In this document: positions 23,609-35,750 of the stretch, piece after piece
Numbering within the stretch: the stretch's first letter is position 1
How the letters are laid out: every line of letters begins with the position of its first letter
NCBI GenBank assembly: GCA_013399855.1
Contig: VXAY01006688.1
Span: 1,054,001-1,118,000 of the forward strand
From: Oxyruncus cristatus
Lineage: Eukaryota > Chordata > Aves > Passeriformes > Cotingidae
Direction: 5' to 3'
DNA length: 64,000 nt
Position numbers and translations under genes: made by a program
Notes under the pieces: model-generated
What the model was told of the DNA's origin: nothing
The model's input: the letters and a program-made list of their open reading frames with translations, nothing else
The model's database searches: none

Positions 23609-23816
23609 TATTTACAACCCAATACTGTGAAGAGTGCCCGGTCAATGATGAAAAATAGACTATAAGGGTAGTGCACTTAGCCATTGCAAAGAAAGAGAAA
23701 AAAGACACTAGCTCCACTCAGATACAAATGTTCTGAAGAAATGATACTGGATTCAAGTTTTGGTTGCAAGAGTCTTTACAAGCTTGCATTTCAAATGCAT
23801 CAGGCTTATATTTACA
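23609..23816 (-). promoter_or_regulatory. MAML2: Two Pumilio-type UGUAAAUA words in the presumed 3'UTR
   Basis: The minus strand carries TGTAAATA at 23616-23609 and again at 23816-23809, exactly 200 bases apart. Both match the PUF-protein consensus UGUANAUA. The match is exact, but function depends on these bases being in the mature 3'UTR and on conservation. Confidence 0.3.
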
Positions 23817-23965
23817 GGACTGGAAATGGCCTCTACCTTTTTTGAATTTACTTAAGACAGGATGAAATTCTGCTCCCAGGTATGGCACTCCCAGCCTAGT
23901 GTCTTTTCTACTCCAGGCTGAGGCCAACAAGAAAACACTCAGTATTGATTCCACCACCGCATGAT

Positions 23966-24025
23966 ATCATAGAATCATAGAATATCCTGAGTTGGAAGGG
24001 ACCCACGAGAATCACTGAGTCATTG
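23966..24025 (-). mobile_element. CR1 LINE 3' terminus (reverse orientation)
   Basis: The plus strand reads atcatagaatcatagaat followed by atcctgagttggaagggacc and cacgagaatcactgagtc. This is the reverse complement of the CR1 3' end including its tandem ATTCTATG-type terminal repeats. Only about 60 bases remain (severe 5' truncation). Its sense strand is the same as MAML2. Confidence 0.9.
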
Positions 24026-26577
24026 GGATCAGCTTCTCAGCTGAACATTTTTTTTTACATCATTTGAGGATCTGGAAAATGGTCTGGTCTTAATACAGAA
24101 ACCAGTGGTGGCTTTTTCAATGGTGTGTGAGGGTAGCTGAAGTTACCAGACTTCAGTGACCATTGCTCATGGAGATACTAATGCAGCCTCAGGCTTAGTG
24201 GCATCCACCACAGTCGTCTGTTCCTACCAGAGCGCTGGCAGGCATTGTTGACCTGCTCGAAGACAGGGTGTGTGAGGCAGATGAGCCAATCTTCCTTCTG
24301 CTTCAAACTCATGTAGCTACTATTTCAGTCTAGTTTTGCATGACTTATAGGGGACACATTTGTTAGACTGCATTTGTATCTCTCCAAACTTAGGTGGGAC
24401 CCCAGTGACCTGAGCTGAAAAGCTCTCCAAAGACCTGGAAAAAATTGTACTGACATATCAAAGGGACCACGTGCACCCCAGCCAAAACTGGGGAGAAGAG
24501 GGAGCTTTCCGGGCAGCTGAGCGACCATGTTACACAATGCAGGAGTGTGCAACGATCACTAGCTGGGGTGGCAGAAGGGATTCTTCAGCAGACTTTCTTG
24601 TCCCTCTTACGACAAACATTTCTGGGAATGAACAGCCTCAACTGGCATGTCTAACCAAATGCCCACGTTACACCTTTCCTGGAGGTGCTAGTGAGCATTT
24701 GTGTGACAGTGCTTCTTGAAATATCTTGAAAAATTGTGCCCTTTTGAAATGACAGGGTGAGCTGACTGGAAAAACCTTATTAAAACCTCTCTCAAGAAAT
24801 AGGTCAGATAAGTGCCGAGGCTATTGTCAAATAGCCTACTCATCCCACTGCCACTAACAAGGATGAATAAAGCACTTGCACGGGCAGAGCAATGCCTCTT
24901 GGCACCAAGGCCTGTGAACACAGGCATTGTATTCCTTTGCCACATCTAGTTTTAGCTAATTCAGAGGAGGCTGTGAAACACGTCGCACCACATCATTTTA
25001 AAGAACGGCATTTTCATTTGAATCGCAAGATCTGTTCCCATCCATGAATCCTGCCTGAAACGCTCTGGAGCTGCTTTATAGTGACATTGCATACCCTTCT
25101 GATGTCCTTACTGACCAAGTATACAGCAAAAACCTTAATAGTTCCTTGGTAGATGTGGAACTGCCTGTATCCTTATTGCTCTGCTCTGTTAGCCTTCAAG
25201 GCAATCGGGCTCCAAACTGCCTATGGGAATGGTCCTTGCCCCAGGATATATTCCTAGGGATACACAGAAATTGCTCAGGGCAGTGTTAGCTTGGCCATCA
25301 CCAAACCCAGAACAGATGATTGAGTCCAGTGCCCAGAAATATTCCCCCAAACTGTTTCACCTACAAGTACAGATGTGGCTGAGTGGAGCCTCCTACTGTG
25401 AGGTACAATTGATATGCATGCTAGTTTCAGGGGCAGAGCCCTCTCATACTCCACCCAGTGGAGGCTGTGGGGACCTTGGCCACCATTGGAACTCTTTCAA
25501 CTTCCCCCATATAGCAAAGGAAAAACAGTATGGAGTCAAAATGCCGTGCAATCAAAATGACAGCCTCTCCCCAGACAAAAATGATGGCATTTCTTCTGGG
25601 GTAAACCAGTTTGATAGAAGAGGACAAGGCTGAACTAACTGACACTCACCATGGGTTAAGATGAAAATGAGGACAGTGGCTTAGCTGAGCATTTGCCCCC
25701 CTCTAAGCTGGACTGCGAAAGTAGTCAAATCATGAGCACCCTTCTCACTCAAGTTCTCCATTAAGTTACTGGAGTCCCTGGGGTAGGCTAGGGTGGCAAA
25801 ATGAGGATCCTGAGCTTTGGTAATAGTTCATCTTGTATTTCCCTCAATGCCCAAAATGACTGTGTTACTGGCAGAACAGTAGCGTCCTCTGATACTCACT
25901 GCAAGCACTGATGAAAGGGAGAATGCAAATGCTAGAGCACACTGAGTAACATGCTGGATGATCTGTTTCCTTCTTCTCTTGGATAAGATCACTTACCCTG
26001 TTGTGTGCTACAAAAGATAGAGGGTTTATAACAAAATCATTGAGAAAGCAAATATGAGTTTATACAGAGCAGAAGTAAACAGTTTTTGTAATGCCATGAG
26101 ATTTACACAAGGCTTGATGCTGTCAGGGCTGCAGTCCCAAGGAAGTTAAGGGCTGTGAACATGATGACTGAAGAGCTCTGGACCACTTGGGCTCTTACTT
26201 GCACTCAGAGAAATGTCATTCCACAACCACTGTCTGGGGCTTCCACGTGTGGGAAGCTAAACACGTTTTTCCCCACAGTCCCTGTGAGAAGAACTGCTGA
26301 GTTTGCAATGCGCAGGGCACTAGTGTGGGGAACAGACCCTTCATGCATTCTCACTCCTTTGTGACAGGCAGGAATATCACTTACACTAACACTTCATCTG
26401 GGGTGACTTCAATTTTGTTCCTAGAGCAACTCTTCAAAGAGGGCAGTTGCCCTATGTGGTATTTTAAAAAACAGCCCAGTTACTGGAGTGTAAAATAATA
26501 AAGCAAGTTGTTGGCATCTAAAGAGAAAGCTAATGTCCTTGCTGCCTCTTCATCTGGTTCCCTCTCAGTACTATCAC

Positions 26578-27560
26578 TTACGAGTGGTTCCCTAGAATTT
26601 CGTCGAGGTTGATGTCTTTCATCCAGTCATCGTTACCAGGTTCTGTTTTCAGTAAAGAATCTATGAAGTCCGAGTCACTGTTGAGCGCAGGTCCTATACT
26701 GTCACCTTGCTGGTTCAGAAAGTCAAACGCTAGGTCATTACCATGATCACCTCCTTGGTAACCCCTAGAGTTTTGGTTGGTAGATGTGAAACCAGTTGAT
26801 GGCAGAGATGATGGCGGTGTCATACTTGTTCCTGGCTGATTCAAGGTAGGCATAGTCTGTCCTCTCAGCTGGTTGGGTCTTATGCTGAGCCCTCGTAGTG
26901 AGCCAGCAGATTGTCCATTTAGAGTCTGGTGCATTGGGTTTAGAGGGGGCCTCATTTGTACTCCTGCTGTTAACTGGTTAGGAGGTGCCAGTGCACGCTG
27001 AGGAAAATGCTGGTTGCCTACACTGCGCTGCAAAGACTGGTTAGGATATGGAGTGCCAGTGGGGAAACGGACCCCTGCAGGCTTCAGTGCATCCTGCTGC
27101 TTCACTGCAGCTTCTTGGGGGGCCCAGTTCTGAGCAGTGGCAGTCGCTGTGATCATCACGTTGGCCGGCCGTTGAGCAGGGATACCTGTTGCTCCATGGT
27201 TCAAGCTTGGCCTTATTTGCTGAGTGTTGACCACTGACCCCGTCCCAAAAGCTGTCACATTGTTTCCCTGTGTCATGGTTTGCTGTCGGGACACCATGGG
27301 GTTATTCTGACTGGGCAGAACCTGATTTTGGTTTCTGTGTGGCTGCATTTGATTAATTCCTGAAGTCACGTTGTATGCGCTTGGTTGGTTGCAGGGAAGG
27401 TTCCCGTAGCAGCCCATACTCCGAGCAGCAGGAACAGAAGGCATTCGGGTTCCAGCGGCGGTGGACATGAGACTGGAGCTCTGGGGCATGATGCTATGAG
27501 TTGAAATTGGGTTGGATAAGGACATGTTGTTGGAGCTCATGCTCACAGCTGCCGAACCAC
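26578..27560 (-). CDS. MAML2: MAML2 last coding exon (C-terminal region)
   Basis: This exon encodes the last 326 residues of MAML2, a nuclear co-activator that joins the Notch intracellular domain-CSL complex and recruits p300. The acceptor is tttctag (AG at 27562-27561). Its first GT completes a glycine codon begun in the exon at 33297, giving ...QYPG|GSAAVSMSSNN. It is Asn/Gln/Ser/Pro-rich with family landmarks YGNLPCNQP (about residues 51-59), RFPTGTPYPNQSLQ, APPNQLTAGVQMRP and LNGQSAGSLRGL. It ends in an acidic block with DSLLKTEPG and NDDWMKDINLDEILGNHS, then TAA at 26580-26578. From memory, this C-terminus matches MAML2 rather than MAML3, which ends in a DELFGNP-type tail, or MAML1. LKTE fits a psi-K-x-E sumoylation motif. 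No frameshift is seen. Confidence 0.96.
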
Positions 27561-30500
27561 CTAGAAAGAAGAAAGCAAAAGTGTTACAACAAGCATGAGT
27601 GCATCAATGAGTGGTGTTATTCATATACCAACAGGTCAAAAATCCAGTTTTCTATTAGCAGAATTTCTTGAAGAAGATACTGTGCTCTTTAGAGGACTTA
27701 CATGAACCTGCCCAAGGCTCAAGGCTTTGAAGATGCCTCTCATCCAAAGGGTGGTTTGGCCTGTATGCAGCCCTTGGTGGTCTTTCCATTCCTTCAGAGG
27801 ACAGCAGATGAGCCAAAACTGGTGCTTATTGTAAGAGAAATATTAGAGCTGGGAAGGACAGACTGAACCACTGGGCAGGAGAGAAGACTTCTCTGCCTTT
27901 TTTTACAGAAGCGCTAGACACATTAGACAGGACAAAGCCTGCTTAAGTGATCAGAGATCAAGAACTTCCTTACAGGACATGGCTCACCCTGTCTCCCTCT
28001 AGAGACAATGGGGAGCAAGAGGCACCATCATCATGCTCCTTTTCCACCTACAGCAGCGGGGAATGCCTGTCCCAGATGACAGTGAGAGCTGAGACTGCAG
28101 CTCACACATTTGCAGTCATGTGCTAGGAGAGCAGTTCAGCCCAGCCTGTGACCTGCCTGTCCTCCCATGTGGCAGCACAGCAGTACAAGAACATGACTCA
28201 GTGCTGTACCTGGGGAGTCCCACCCAGATGCCCTTTTAAACTCTCTTTCCAGCTGGGCTATGGCCATTTGCCCCTGCAGAAGCTGATTTGACCATCAGGG
28301 AACCACACACAATATGCTGGCATTTGCAGCACATGAAACTCATCTTTTGTGCGTCAGAAAACTACAAGTTATGACTTGGCACAAATCTACCACTTGTGGC
28401 TAATTCTGCCCACTGGAGGATTTTCCTGTACCTGACACCTGCCAATGAATCACAAGAAGAGAGGCCTTCAGTCTCCAAACCTGGACACAAGCTCACTTCT
28501 GTAGCACATTTGCGGCTACACAGTCTCTATTTTGAGGCCACGGTAAGTCAATTATGCCATTGTAGGCTGATTGCTTATGCAGTGCAAGGTTGAGTTAACC
28601 CCCAAGAGGCAGGTTGAAGACAACCATTTTCCAAATACAGCTGCTGTAGATGGCACTGTGGAGAACCCTCCCTGAGCATAATCAGCTGCTCCACAGCTTC
28701 ATTCCCTTTGCTTCCAGTACAAGCCCTGCGAGAAGCACAGCTTGGAGAAGCCAGGTTCAAGGCTAACAAAAGGAGATGTTTCTTCACACAATGTGTGGGT
28801 CAGCTGAGGAAATGTTTGCCGCATGGCACAGTACAAGCTAAATTCTCGTATCACTTTGGGTGGCTCCCAAAGCATGAGAAAAGCTGTTGAATGGGCTTGC
28901 TACCAAGGTACCATTGCATTTTAGGAATTCCCTGAGCCCCTGTAGAGGAAGGAACATAAAATTCTGTAGATTTTCTATTTCATACATACCAACTAGTAAC
29001 AACCGTTGGACATGGGACACCACCTTGGTTTGATCCTACATACAACAAAAACAGAATGAATTTGACTAACTTTAACTTAGTTATCAAACCTTATATATTG
29101 GTCTGTGTGATGAATTTTATCAGGTGGTTCATTATCAGTTCCTTCCTACCACACAGGTGCTTCAAGACTGTGTCATGCCTGCAGCATTCTCCGAATACTT
29201 CAGTCTCAGTGAGTGGCGTGTTTTCCAGTCCCTTGGTCCTTCGAAACTCTTTTTGACATTTGATTTCAGAGCTGTGCATCACTGCTGGTGACAGTGATAG
29301 CTTTTGCGCATCTCCAATAGGATGTAAAGAAAGCTCTATTTTTCTTGTTTGGCAATATATTGGACAGTGTTTGTGCATTCGGTTCCAATCACACAGCCTG
29401 TTCTCAGTGATATCTGGAGATCTGTCAGCGATTAACTTTTGAGCTGTGTTAATTTTGTGTCACTCTGGTTTCCTAACAAAAATTAGCAGTAAGAAGTCAG
29501 ATGCTTTATAGGACACTATCTGAACAAGTATTACCTTTAAGCTGTCATCTCATTGAAAGAACTACCATGCAAATTTGAAAAGATTCTTTCATATCAATAC
29601 ATGTTGTTTGATAGCAATTATATCCCCTTCCTATATTCTTTATTATGCAGGCTGTATCTACTCCCCAAGTAGTTTTGCTGAGTTCTTCATTAGGTCACTA
29701 GCACTGCAATAACCTACTTACTCTTTTAATTTTTCTCATGGCATTGGCAGTCTGGAGTTTCAAGACTAAATAAAAAGTAACATTAAGAATTTGGAGAACC
29801 TCTCAGCCAGCTCTTTTAAAACTCTTGAAGACAAATCATGCACATACATATTTTAAAAGTCTATGTTTAGGAACAGCTGTTTAATATACTGTTCCTGTTG
29901 AAATGTCACCATAATGATGTTCAGCTCCCTCAGACTGGAACTGAAGAAAAAAACCCCAAGTATTTCTGACTTTTCTGCATTATTTTTATACATATGCTAT
30001 TTCCATTTAGTAATGGATGCAAAGGATTAATTTTTTTTCCTTAAAGACTTAAAAATTAACTCTTCCCAAATCATTATTATCACTGAAAGTGACTCCACAA
30101 CCAGAGTGCTTGTTCCAATTAATATAAACATTGATACCTAAATTAAGAAGCTCCCCCCTGTCCTGAGAGGCAGCCTGTTCCACAAGCTTGCTCTAAGCGG
30201 GAGACACCTGTAGAGAATATATTTGCCTTAAGAATTATGCTGTCCTAACTTAAGGACCTAAATTCAGTCTCCAAACTGGTCAGCTCCTGGTACAGGAGAT
30301 GCTATGGGGAGTCCACCTGGCTTCAGCTCCAAAGAGACAATCAAATTCTCACAATCAGTGCTCAGCAGGCAACCACACAGCCCTATTTTTGGCTCTGCTG
30401 ATGGGTTGTGCATTTTTGGAACTACTGTAACATTTCCTGTGAAGACAGGCTGAGAGAATTGGATGTATTAAGCCTGGAGAAGATAAGGTTCTAGGGTGAC

Positions 30501-33296
30501 CTAGCACCTTGCAGTACCTGAAGGGAGCTACAAGACAGCTGGGGAGGGGTTTTTTACAAGGACATACAGTGATAGGACAAGAGGGAATGGCTTTAAACTG
30601 ACAGAGGGTAGGCTTAGATTGGATATAAGGAAGAAATTCTTTACTCAGAGGGTGGTGAGGCACTGGAACAGGATGCCTGGAGAAGTTGTGGATGCCCCAT
30701 CCCTGGAAGTGTCCAAGACCGGGTTGGATGGGGCTTTGAGTAACCTGGTCCAGTGGAAAGTGTCCCTGCCCAGGGCAAGGAGGGATTGGAACTGGATAAT
30801 TGTTAAGGTTCCTTCCAACCCAAACCTTTCTGTGATTCTATGGTCTTTTTGCAGGGGTGATAGGGATGGGGCCCCTGATTCTTCGCTCCTTTATGCTGAT
30901 ATCAAAGAGGAGGAATGGCACAGAATTCAGTGGCATTTCAAAAGACATGGAACACCAAGCTGGGGAGAGATGGTTTCCTCCCTCCAGCTGAACAACAAGT
31001 TTGTGGAGTTACTACACTTGTCGTTGGGATGAAGCCCCTCCTGGGGTGACCCAGCCAGCTGTTGAACAGACCCCAGTGCTCCTGCAAATGCCACACTCTG
31101 AAAAATACAAGTGGCTGGGACATGGGTTGTGCTTGTACAAAAGAGAAAGCTTCCTCTCTCTTTGTATTGCTATTTTTATGATTTTATTTTTAACACAAGT
31201 ATTTTCTGTTCTGATTTCTTCCAGATGGGAAGAAATGCCTTACCCAGAAGCACAGTGTTCAGCAGCTGGGCACACCAGGCTACAGCGATTCAGAGGAACA
31301 TCTTCCCTACCTGATTCACCTGCTTCTTGCCATGCCATGGCACTGTGAGGAAAAGCATAGAGGAATAAAATGCTTAATTAAGTTTCTCCAAGCCCTGGCG
31401 TTATTTTATTTAGCTTCTTGTCTCTTCTTCCCTGACCTGAGCAAAGCTATTCCCAGAAAAAGGGAACAGATTCCCTGCTGTTACTCCCTTATGCAAGAGT
31501 TTCCTAATCACTCTGTCTGGTAGCTTTGTTGGAAGCTCCCAAAACAGCCTTTTCTCCCAGGCTCGCCTGAAAAGCTGCTGTTCTCCCTGGGCCCACTCAG
31601 CAGGGACTTGAGATTTGAATGGACAAGTGCTGCCAATCCCACATGTTTCAAACCAGGGAGATGGGACTCCAAATACCACAAGACTGACAAAGAGTCCATC
31701 AGATTAACAACAAGAGCCACCACTTAACAATGGTGATCTACTCATTTTGGAGCCTTTACAGATGTGGCTGCAGTCACTTCCATTTTCTCTCTCAGGCTAG
31801 CAAAGGAATGTTTTTAAGTAAAAGCCAAGAGTCTCAGTTAATCATTTGATTCCAGGAATGAGCCTTTAAACAACACACCAAATCACAAGATTCCCCAGCA
31901 AACTGCCAGGGTTGCCAAAGCATTTGTTTTGGGAGCACAGGAGGTAGCCAGCAAGCAGGGCGCTCTCTGCCCTGTGGCATTGCCCTCATCATGGGCTATT
32001 ACAATGGCATCAGGGATGTTTGTGCACATTTACTGGAGATCATAAACACTCAGGTCCATTAGAAAGTGGCAGTTTCCAGCAGCAGTTTCCAGCCTGCAGC
32101 AAGCTTATCACTGCTAGAACTTGGAAGCAAAGCAAAGGAGTGCTTGAATGTTGCCTGAGCAGCCCAGCCTGGCCCTTCCCCACAGAGCTGGGCTGGTGGT
32201 CCCATGGTCAGCAGTTTGGGCAGAGGGGTGGCATGTGAATGAGCTTCACTTCAGAGCTCATTAAATTCGTAATAGAAGATGAAAAAGTTTTGCTACAAAG
32301 GACAGGTAGGAAGGAAAGACTCAGATCACTGGCTGAATCTGCAGAGCCAACAGTTATAGAAAAACAGAACACCAGACCATCTTCAGTGTGTTGAATACAA
32401 AATGATACTAGAAGGCAAAGGATCCTTTTTATACTTATATGCAAAGACACTTCGCAGTATAAAGAACATCCTTTGATCCAATCTTGCATTTCTCCCACCT
32501 CCTCTCTCTCCTCAGCATTTTTTCCTTTGCTCTCTGAGTGGCCTCCAGCCAACCAGCAAGGTGAAGAGCAGGAAAAGTCAAACAGGCAGGCCTTTGCTTC
32601 TGAAACTAGACTCTCCAAGCTAGTGAGGGCACAAGGGTTGAAACAAAGGACTAGTCCTGAAGTATTGGGCATTTCCTGTCCATGGCAGTTCTGGCAGAAA
32701 CCGGGGTCTTTTCCTCTACTGTTTGACTGATCTGTTGAAATGCTGCTTGTAGAAAAAGCAGTAAGGCCATGACCATGGCATATTAAACTGACCAAAAGTA
32801 CTACTCATGATGGTGCCAGGTGAGGTACTTAAAAATCAGTATGAGGGTCCTCACACTGTACATGAACTGCCATTCAAAGGGAGGGATGGTTCTCATCTCA
32901 GTCTCTGAAGCAAAATGTACCACATACATGAGAGAAGCATCTGGATGGAGTGAGGTTGCGTAGTCAAGAGGACACCTCTGCATCAAGTATTTCAGTGCAC
33001 TTCTGCCCCAGACAGTGCTAATGGGAGGGATACCAACCCTTCCTTCCCCATGTCTGAGAGAGGCAGTATGAGCTTGGATGAACCACCAGATCATACACCA
33101 GCACTTCTCAGTGGTGCAGGACAGTAAGGTAAACAGCATAGGAGAGCAACAGCCACCGCCTCTGTGGCGATGTAAGTGGATATCCAGAAAATCATGCCCT
33201 GCTCATCTGTATATGCATGGCTCTTCTGGATTGTCTTCCAGCTGGAAGGAAGGAAGGAAACAAACAAACAGTTTCATTTAACCCATGGGCACTTAC
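27561..33296 (-). other. MAML2: MAML2 intron between the last two coding exons
   Basis: On the minus strand it begins gtaagt (33296-33291) and ends ctttctag, 5.7 kb in all. It holds one good CR1 copy (30430-30845) inserted antisense to MAML2. Long open frames such as 32208-32795 minus have no start context, splice support or family resemblance. Confidence 0.9.
30430..30845 (+). mobile_element. CR1 LINE 3' end (forward orientation)
   Basis: This is the best preserved CR1 here. It runs from the end of ORF2 (gaagacaggctgagag, taagcctggagaagataagg) through the 3'UTR (agtacctgaagggagctac, gctggggaggggttttttac, ataggacaagagggaatggc, ggatataaggaagaaattct, gtggtgaggcactggaacag, catccctggaagtgtccaag, tggatggggctttgag). 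It ends ggttccttccaacccaaacc with a terminal tgtgattctatgg. The 5' end is truncated. It is antisense to MAML2, within the last intron. Confidence 0.93.
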
Positions 33297-33408
33297 CAGG
33301 ATATTGGTTTGCTTGTTGCATGTTGACCACATTCCTTCTTTGGTCTTTATAATCTGGTGGTGGTCGTGTCAAGTGTCTGTTCAGCTGATCTTGTGGAGTT
33401 ATTTTCTC
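33297..33408 (-). CDS. MAML2: MAML2 penultimate coding exon
   Basis: A 112-base exon encoding 37 residues plus one base. It starts in phase 0 with EKITPQDQLNRHLTRPPPDY and continues KDQRRNVVNMQQANQYP. The acceptor is cctctag (AG at 33410-33409) and the donor is CCTG|gtaagt (33297/33296). The PPPDYKDQRRNV core is a hallmark of vertebrate MAML2 between the Gln-rich helix and the C-terminal region. It follows ...LAEA of the exon at 35751 without loss of frame, and its last G begins the glycine codon finished in the exon at 27560. Its only open frame is too short to stand out on its own; it was found by reading the sequence. Confidence 0.95.
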
Positions 33409-35750
33409 CTAGAGGATTAGAGTAGAAATGCATTAATTTGCTTTTCCTCATGCTTTTCTGTCTCTGTGTTTTGCCCATCTCTTTGTTGTCTCAGTATGTG
33501 TAAAGCTGAAGTGTTTCTTCCCTTCACCCTGTCTGGTCCACAGAGGCACCTGTGAAACTGTCCCACTGAAGTCTATATGGAAACCTTTTTGCTGGTTGCA
33601 GTGTGTTTGAGACTGGTTCAGCTTTCCTTAAAACCACTGAAGAGCTTCTCAGTCTCTGAGAACACTGTCCATGTCTGCACTGCAGTCCAAAGTATCTTCT
33701 GATGTACACCCTGTCTTGCTCAGCATGCTGATCAGATAGAGGGGCCTGATGGTTCCTCAGGACTCCCTCCCTGTCTGTGCAGGTAGGTGTGCTCTCTCTG
33801 AAAGAACAGAGACAGACCAAACACCCATGTCTAACCCAAAAAAAGCACACAGCTGTGCAGCTGGGGAGCAGCAAGGGCTGACACTTGCTCCTTGGCTGTG
33901 TCAATGGCTATCAGCCTATTTTACCCACATAGTTCTCTCAGCATGCACAGCCGGCAAGAGGACTTCAACTCATCATCCCCATCCACAGCCGTGCCCATTC
34001 CTCACTCACTTCTTCCTCCTGCACTGGAGGAGTGGCAACAAAAATCAGCAAAACCCTTGTTTTGTCCTCGCGCCCCATCTTCGCTCAGCAGGGATGCCAG
34101 CAGGACCCACGGTGTGGCAAGGATGGTGCTGTGCTGGCTGTTTGTCATGCCACTCACCAATGCCCTGTGCTTCCCCATACACACCTGTGGTGCTGTCTTT
34201 CCTGTTACACTGGGAGTACAACTACTGGGGCAAGGACAGAAGGGAAAGACTGCAGAAAAAAATATTAGTTGGGGAGAATTTTTTTTTATTTTATTTTGAG
34301 CCTGCAGGGACAGGTCTCTGGTAAGAGGAAGATAGAAATCAAAGTCCTTGAATTGAAATCTGACTAGCTGCCCTGTGTTCATAAAGATCTGGAAAGAGCA
34401 GGCACTGGGGTCAATGCCAATCTCTCATTAGCATCAGTGTGACTTGATGTATTCAGAGTGCTACTGTTCACCCATGGGCAACAACATCTCTGGACATGTG
34501 GTCCCACGGTAGGAAATTGTGAGTTGGGTGCGCACATGCCCTTACTGGGCAGCTGCTGGGCAAGCTTCACACCTTTGCAATGCGCCCAGGTTTCATGCTC
34601 AGAATGGCAAGCTGCCTCACCAGTGTGAAAGAGTCGGGCCCTGGCTGGTGGTGGAAGTCCACCAAAGTAATTTGAGGATCTTCTGCCTGAAAAGACCAGG
34701 CAAACGGATCTTCTAATGAAAAATCTGTTTTTTCTTCTCCCAGGAGCACTTAAAAACACTGGGAAAAGACCCTTTCTTGTGGTATTTAGGCATTTCCATA
34801 ATGCATGATGGGAGTGAGGGGTCTGATTAAGATTTTTAAGGCTCATTTTTACATCCTGCTAAACCTGAACCCTTATGAAAGAGAAGACAAGTCATCTCCC
34901 AGGAAATCCCTGCAATGCATGCAGAAACTGTAGGCAAGCTTTTTGTGTGTTTCTATGCACACAATACAAAAGCAAAGTCAAGCTGGTTAAAAAACACATT
35001 CTGTAGAGTATTTTCAATTTCTATTTTATTTATTTTTAAGAGGAGCTATTTGAGCAATTAACTTTTTGTTCTGCTAAAAATTCTGACAGAAAACTGCAGC
35101 ACATAGAGCTGACTTGAAACTTCCTTTTCATTCTGCATAAATCAAAAATTCAAGAAATATTTTCTTGTAGAATCCCCCATGCTTCATAGAATGACCAGAA
35201 ACTCCCAACTGGTCTCTCAGATACCAAAGGAGAGGGAAGAACTGACTACAGGTATCTGGAAATGCAAAAAGACAAACTGAGAAAGGAGGACTCATGTGTG
35301 ATCCCAGCCCAGCACACAAACTTGTGTTGAAACCCAAAATCGATGTACCCAGTCCTTGTTTACACACAGGAACTTTACACCATGCTGCCTGGGTCAAAGA
35401 GCCTGGAAGTCAACTTTCCTTTGAGATTGAAGTAGCTTAGCAGTGCACGTTGGCTTATCTTGCAAAGAAAACCATGGACAATCACCATATGCCTCAAATC
35501 AAGCATATGCTTGGACTGTTCTTGTAATGAAACCACAGTAGCTTGAATATTTAAGTTGTTTTAGATAGACTGAGGAAGGTTTCAAAAGGGCTTAGCAAAG
35601 TGCTGAAAAATATGAGGCACACTCTTGAAGTTTTAGGCATTGCCAAAACGACCTCAAAGTTTAGAGGGCTTTCTTTTCCCATCTTAGCTTTCTTTTCTAT
35701 TGTTTTTGTGACAACATTTTCCATGTAAAATAAGGAATTAGAAAACTTAC
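33409..35750 (-). other. MAML2: MAML2 intron
   Basis: A 2.3-kb intron beginning gtaagt (35750-35745) and ending tcctctag on the minus strand. Around 33561-33585 it holds a degraded copy of the palindromic dispersed motif (tcccactgaagtctatatgg). Open frames over 33749-34846 on both strands overlap each other and look like chance. Confidence 0.88.

Larger units (their letters stand above)
22840..26577 (-). other. MAML2: MAML2 3'UTR (probable extent)
   Basis: Non-coding sequence directly follows the MAML2 stop codon on the minus strand. No AATAAA was seen for the first ~3 kb. Canonical hexamers then occur at 23539-23534, 23497-23492 and 22864-22859. The 23.3-23.65 kb part is very AT-rich with UUUUGUA-type runs, typical of the distal part of long vertebrate 3'UTRs, and two Pumilio-type UGUAAAUA words occur on this strand. 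It contains a CR1 fragment (23966-24025) and an AAT/AAC microsatellite. The true end is inferred from signals only. Confidence 0.5.

Noticed and set aside
26578..27560. Assignment of the C-terminal exon to MAML3 or MAML1
   Set aside because: MAML3 ends in a DELFGNP-type tail and lacks the SLLKTEPG and PPPDYKDQRRNV blocks seen here. The pattern fits MAML2.
32208..32795. 195-codon minus-strand open frame in the last MAML2 intron
   Set aside because: No consistent splice sites; composition is unlike a conserved protein; no link to MAML2 in phase.
33749..34324. 191-codon plus-strand open frame in a MAML2 intron
   Set aside because: Overlapped by other open frames on both strands; no initiation or splice support; probably chance.
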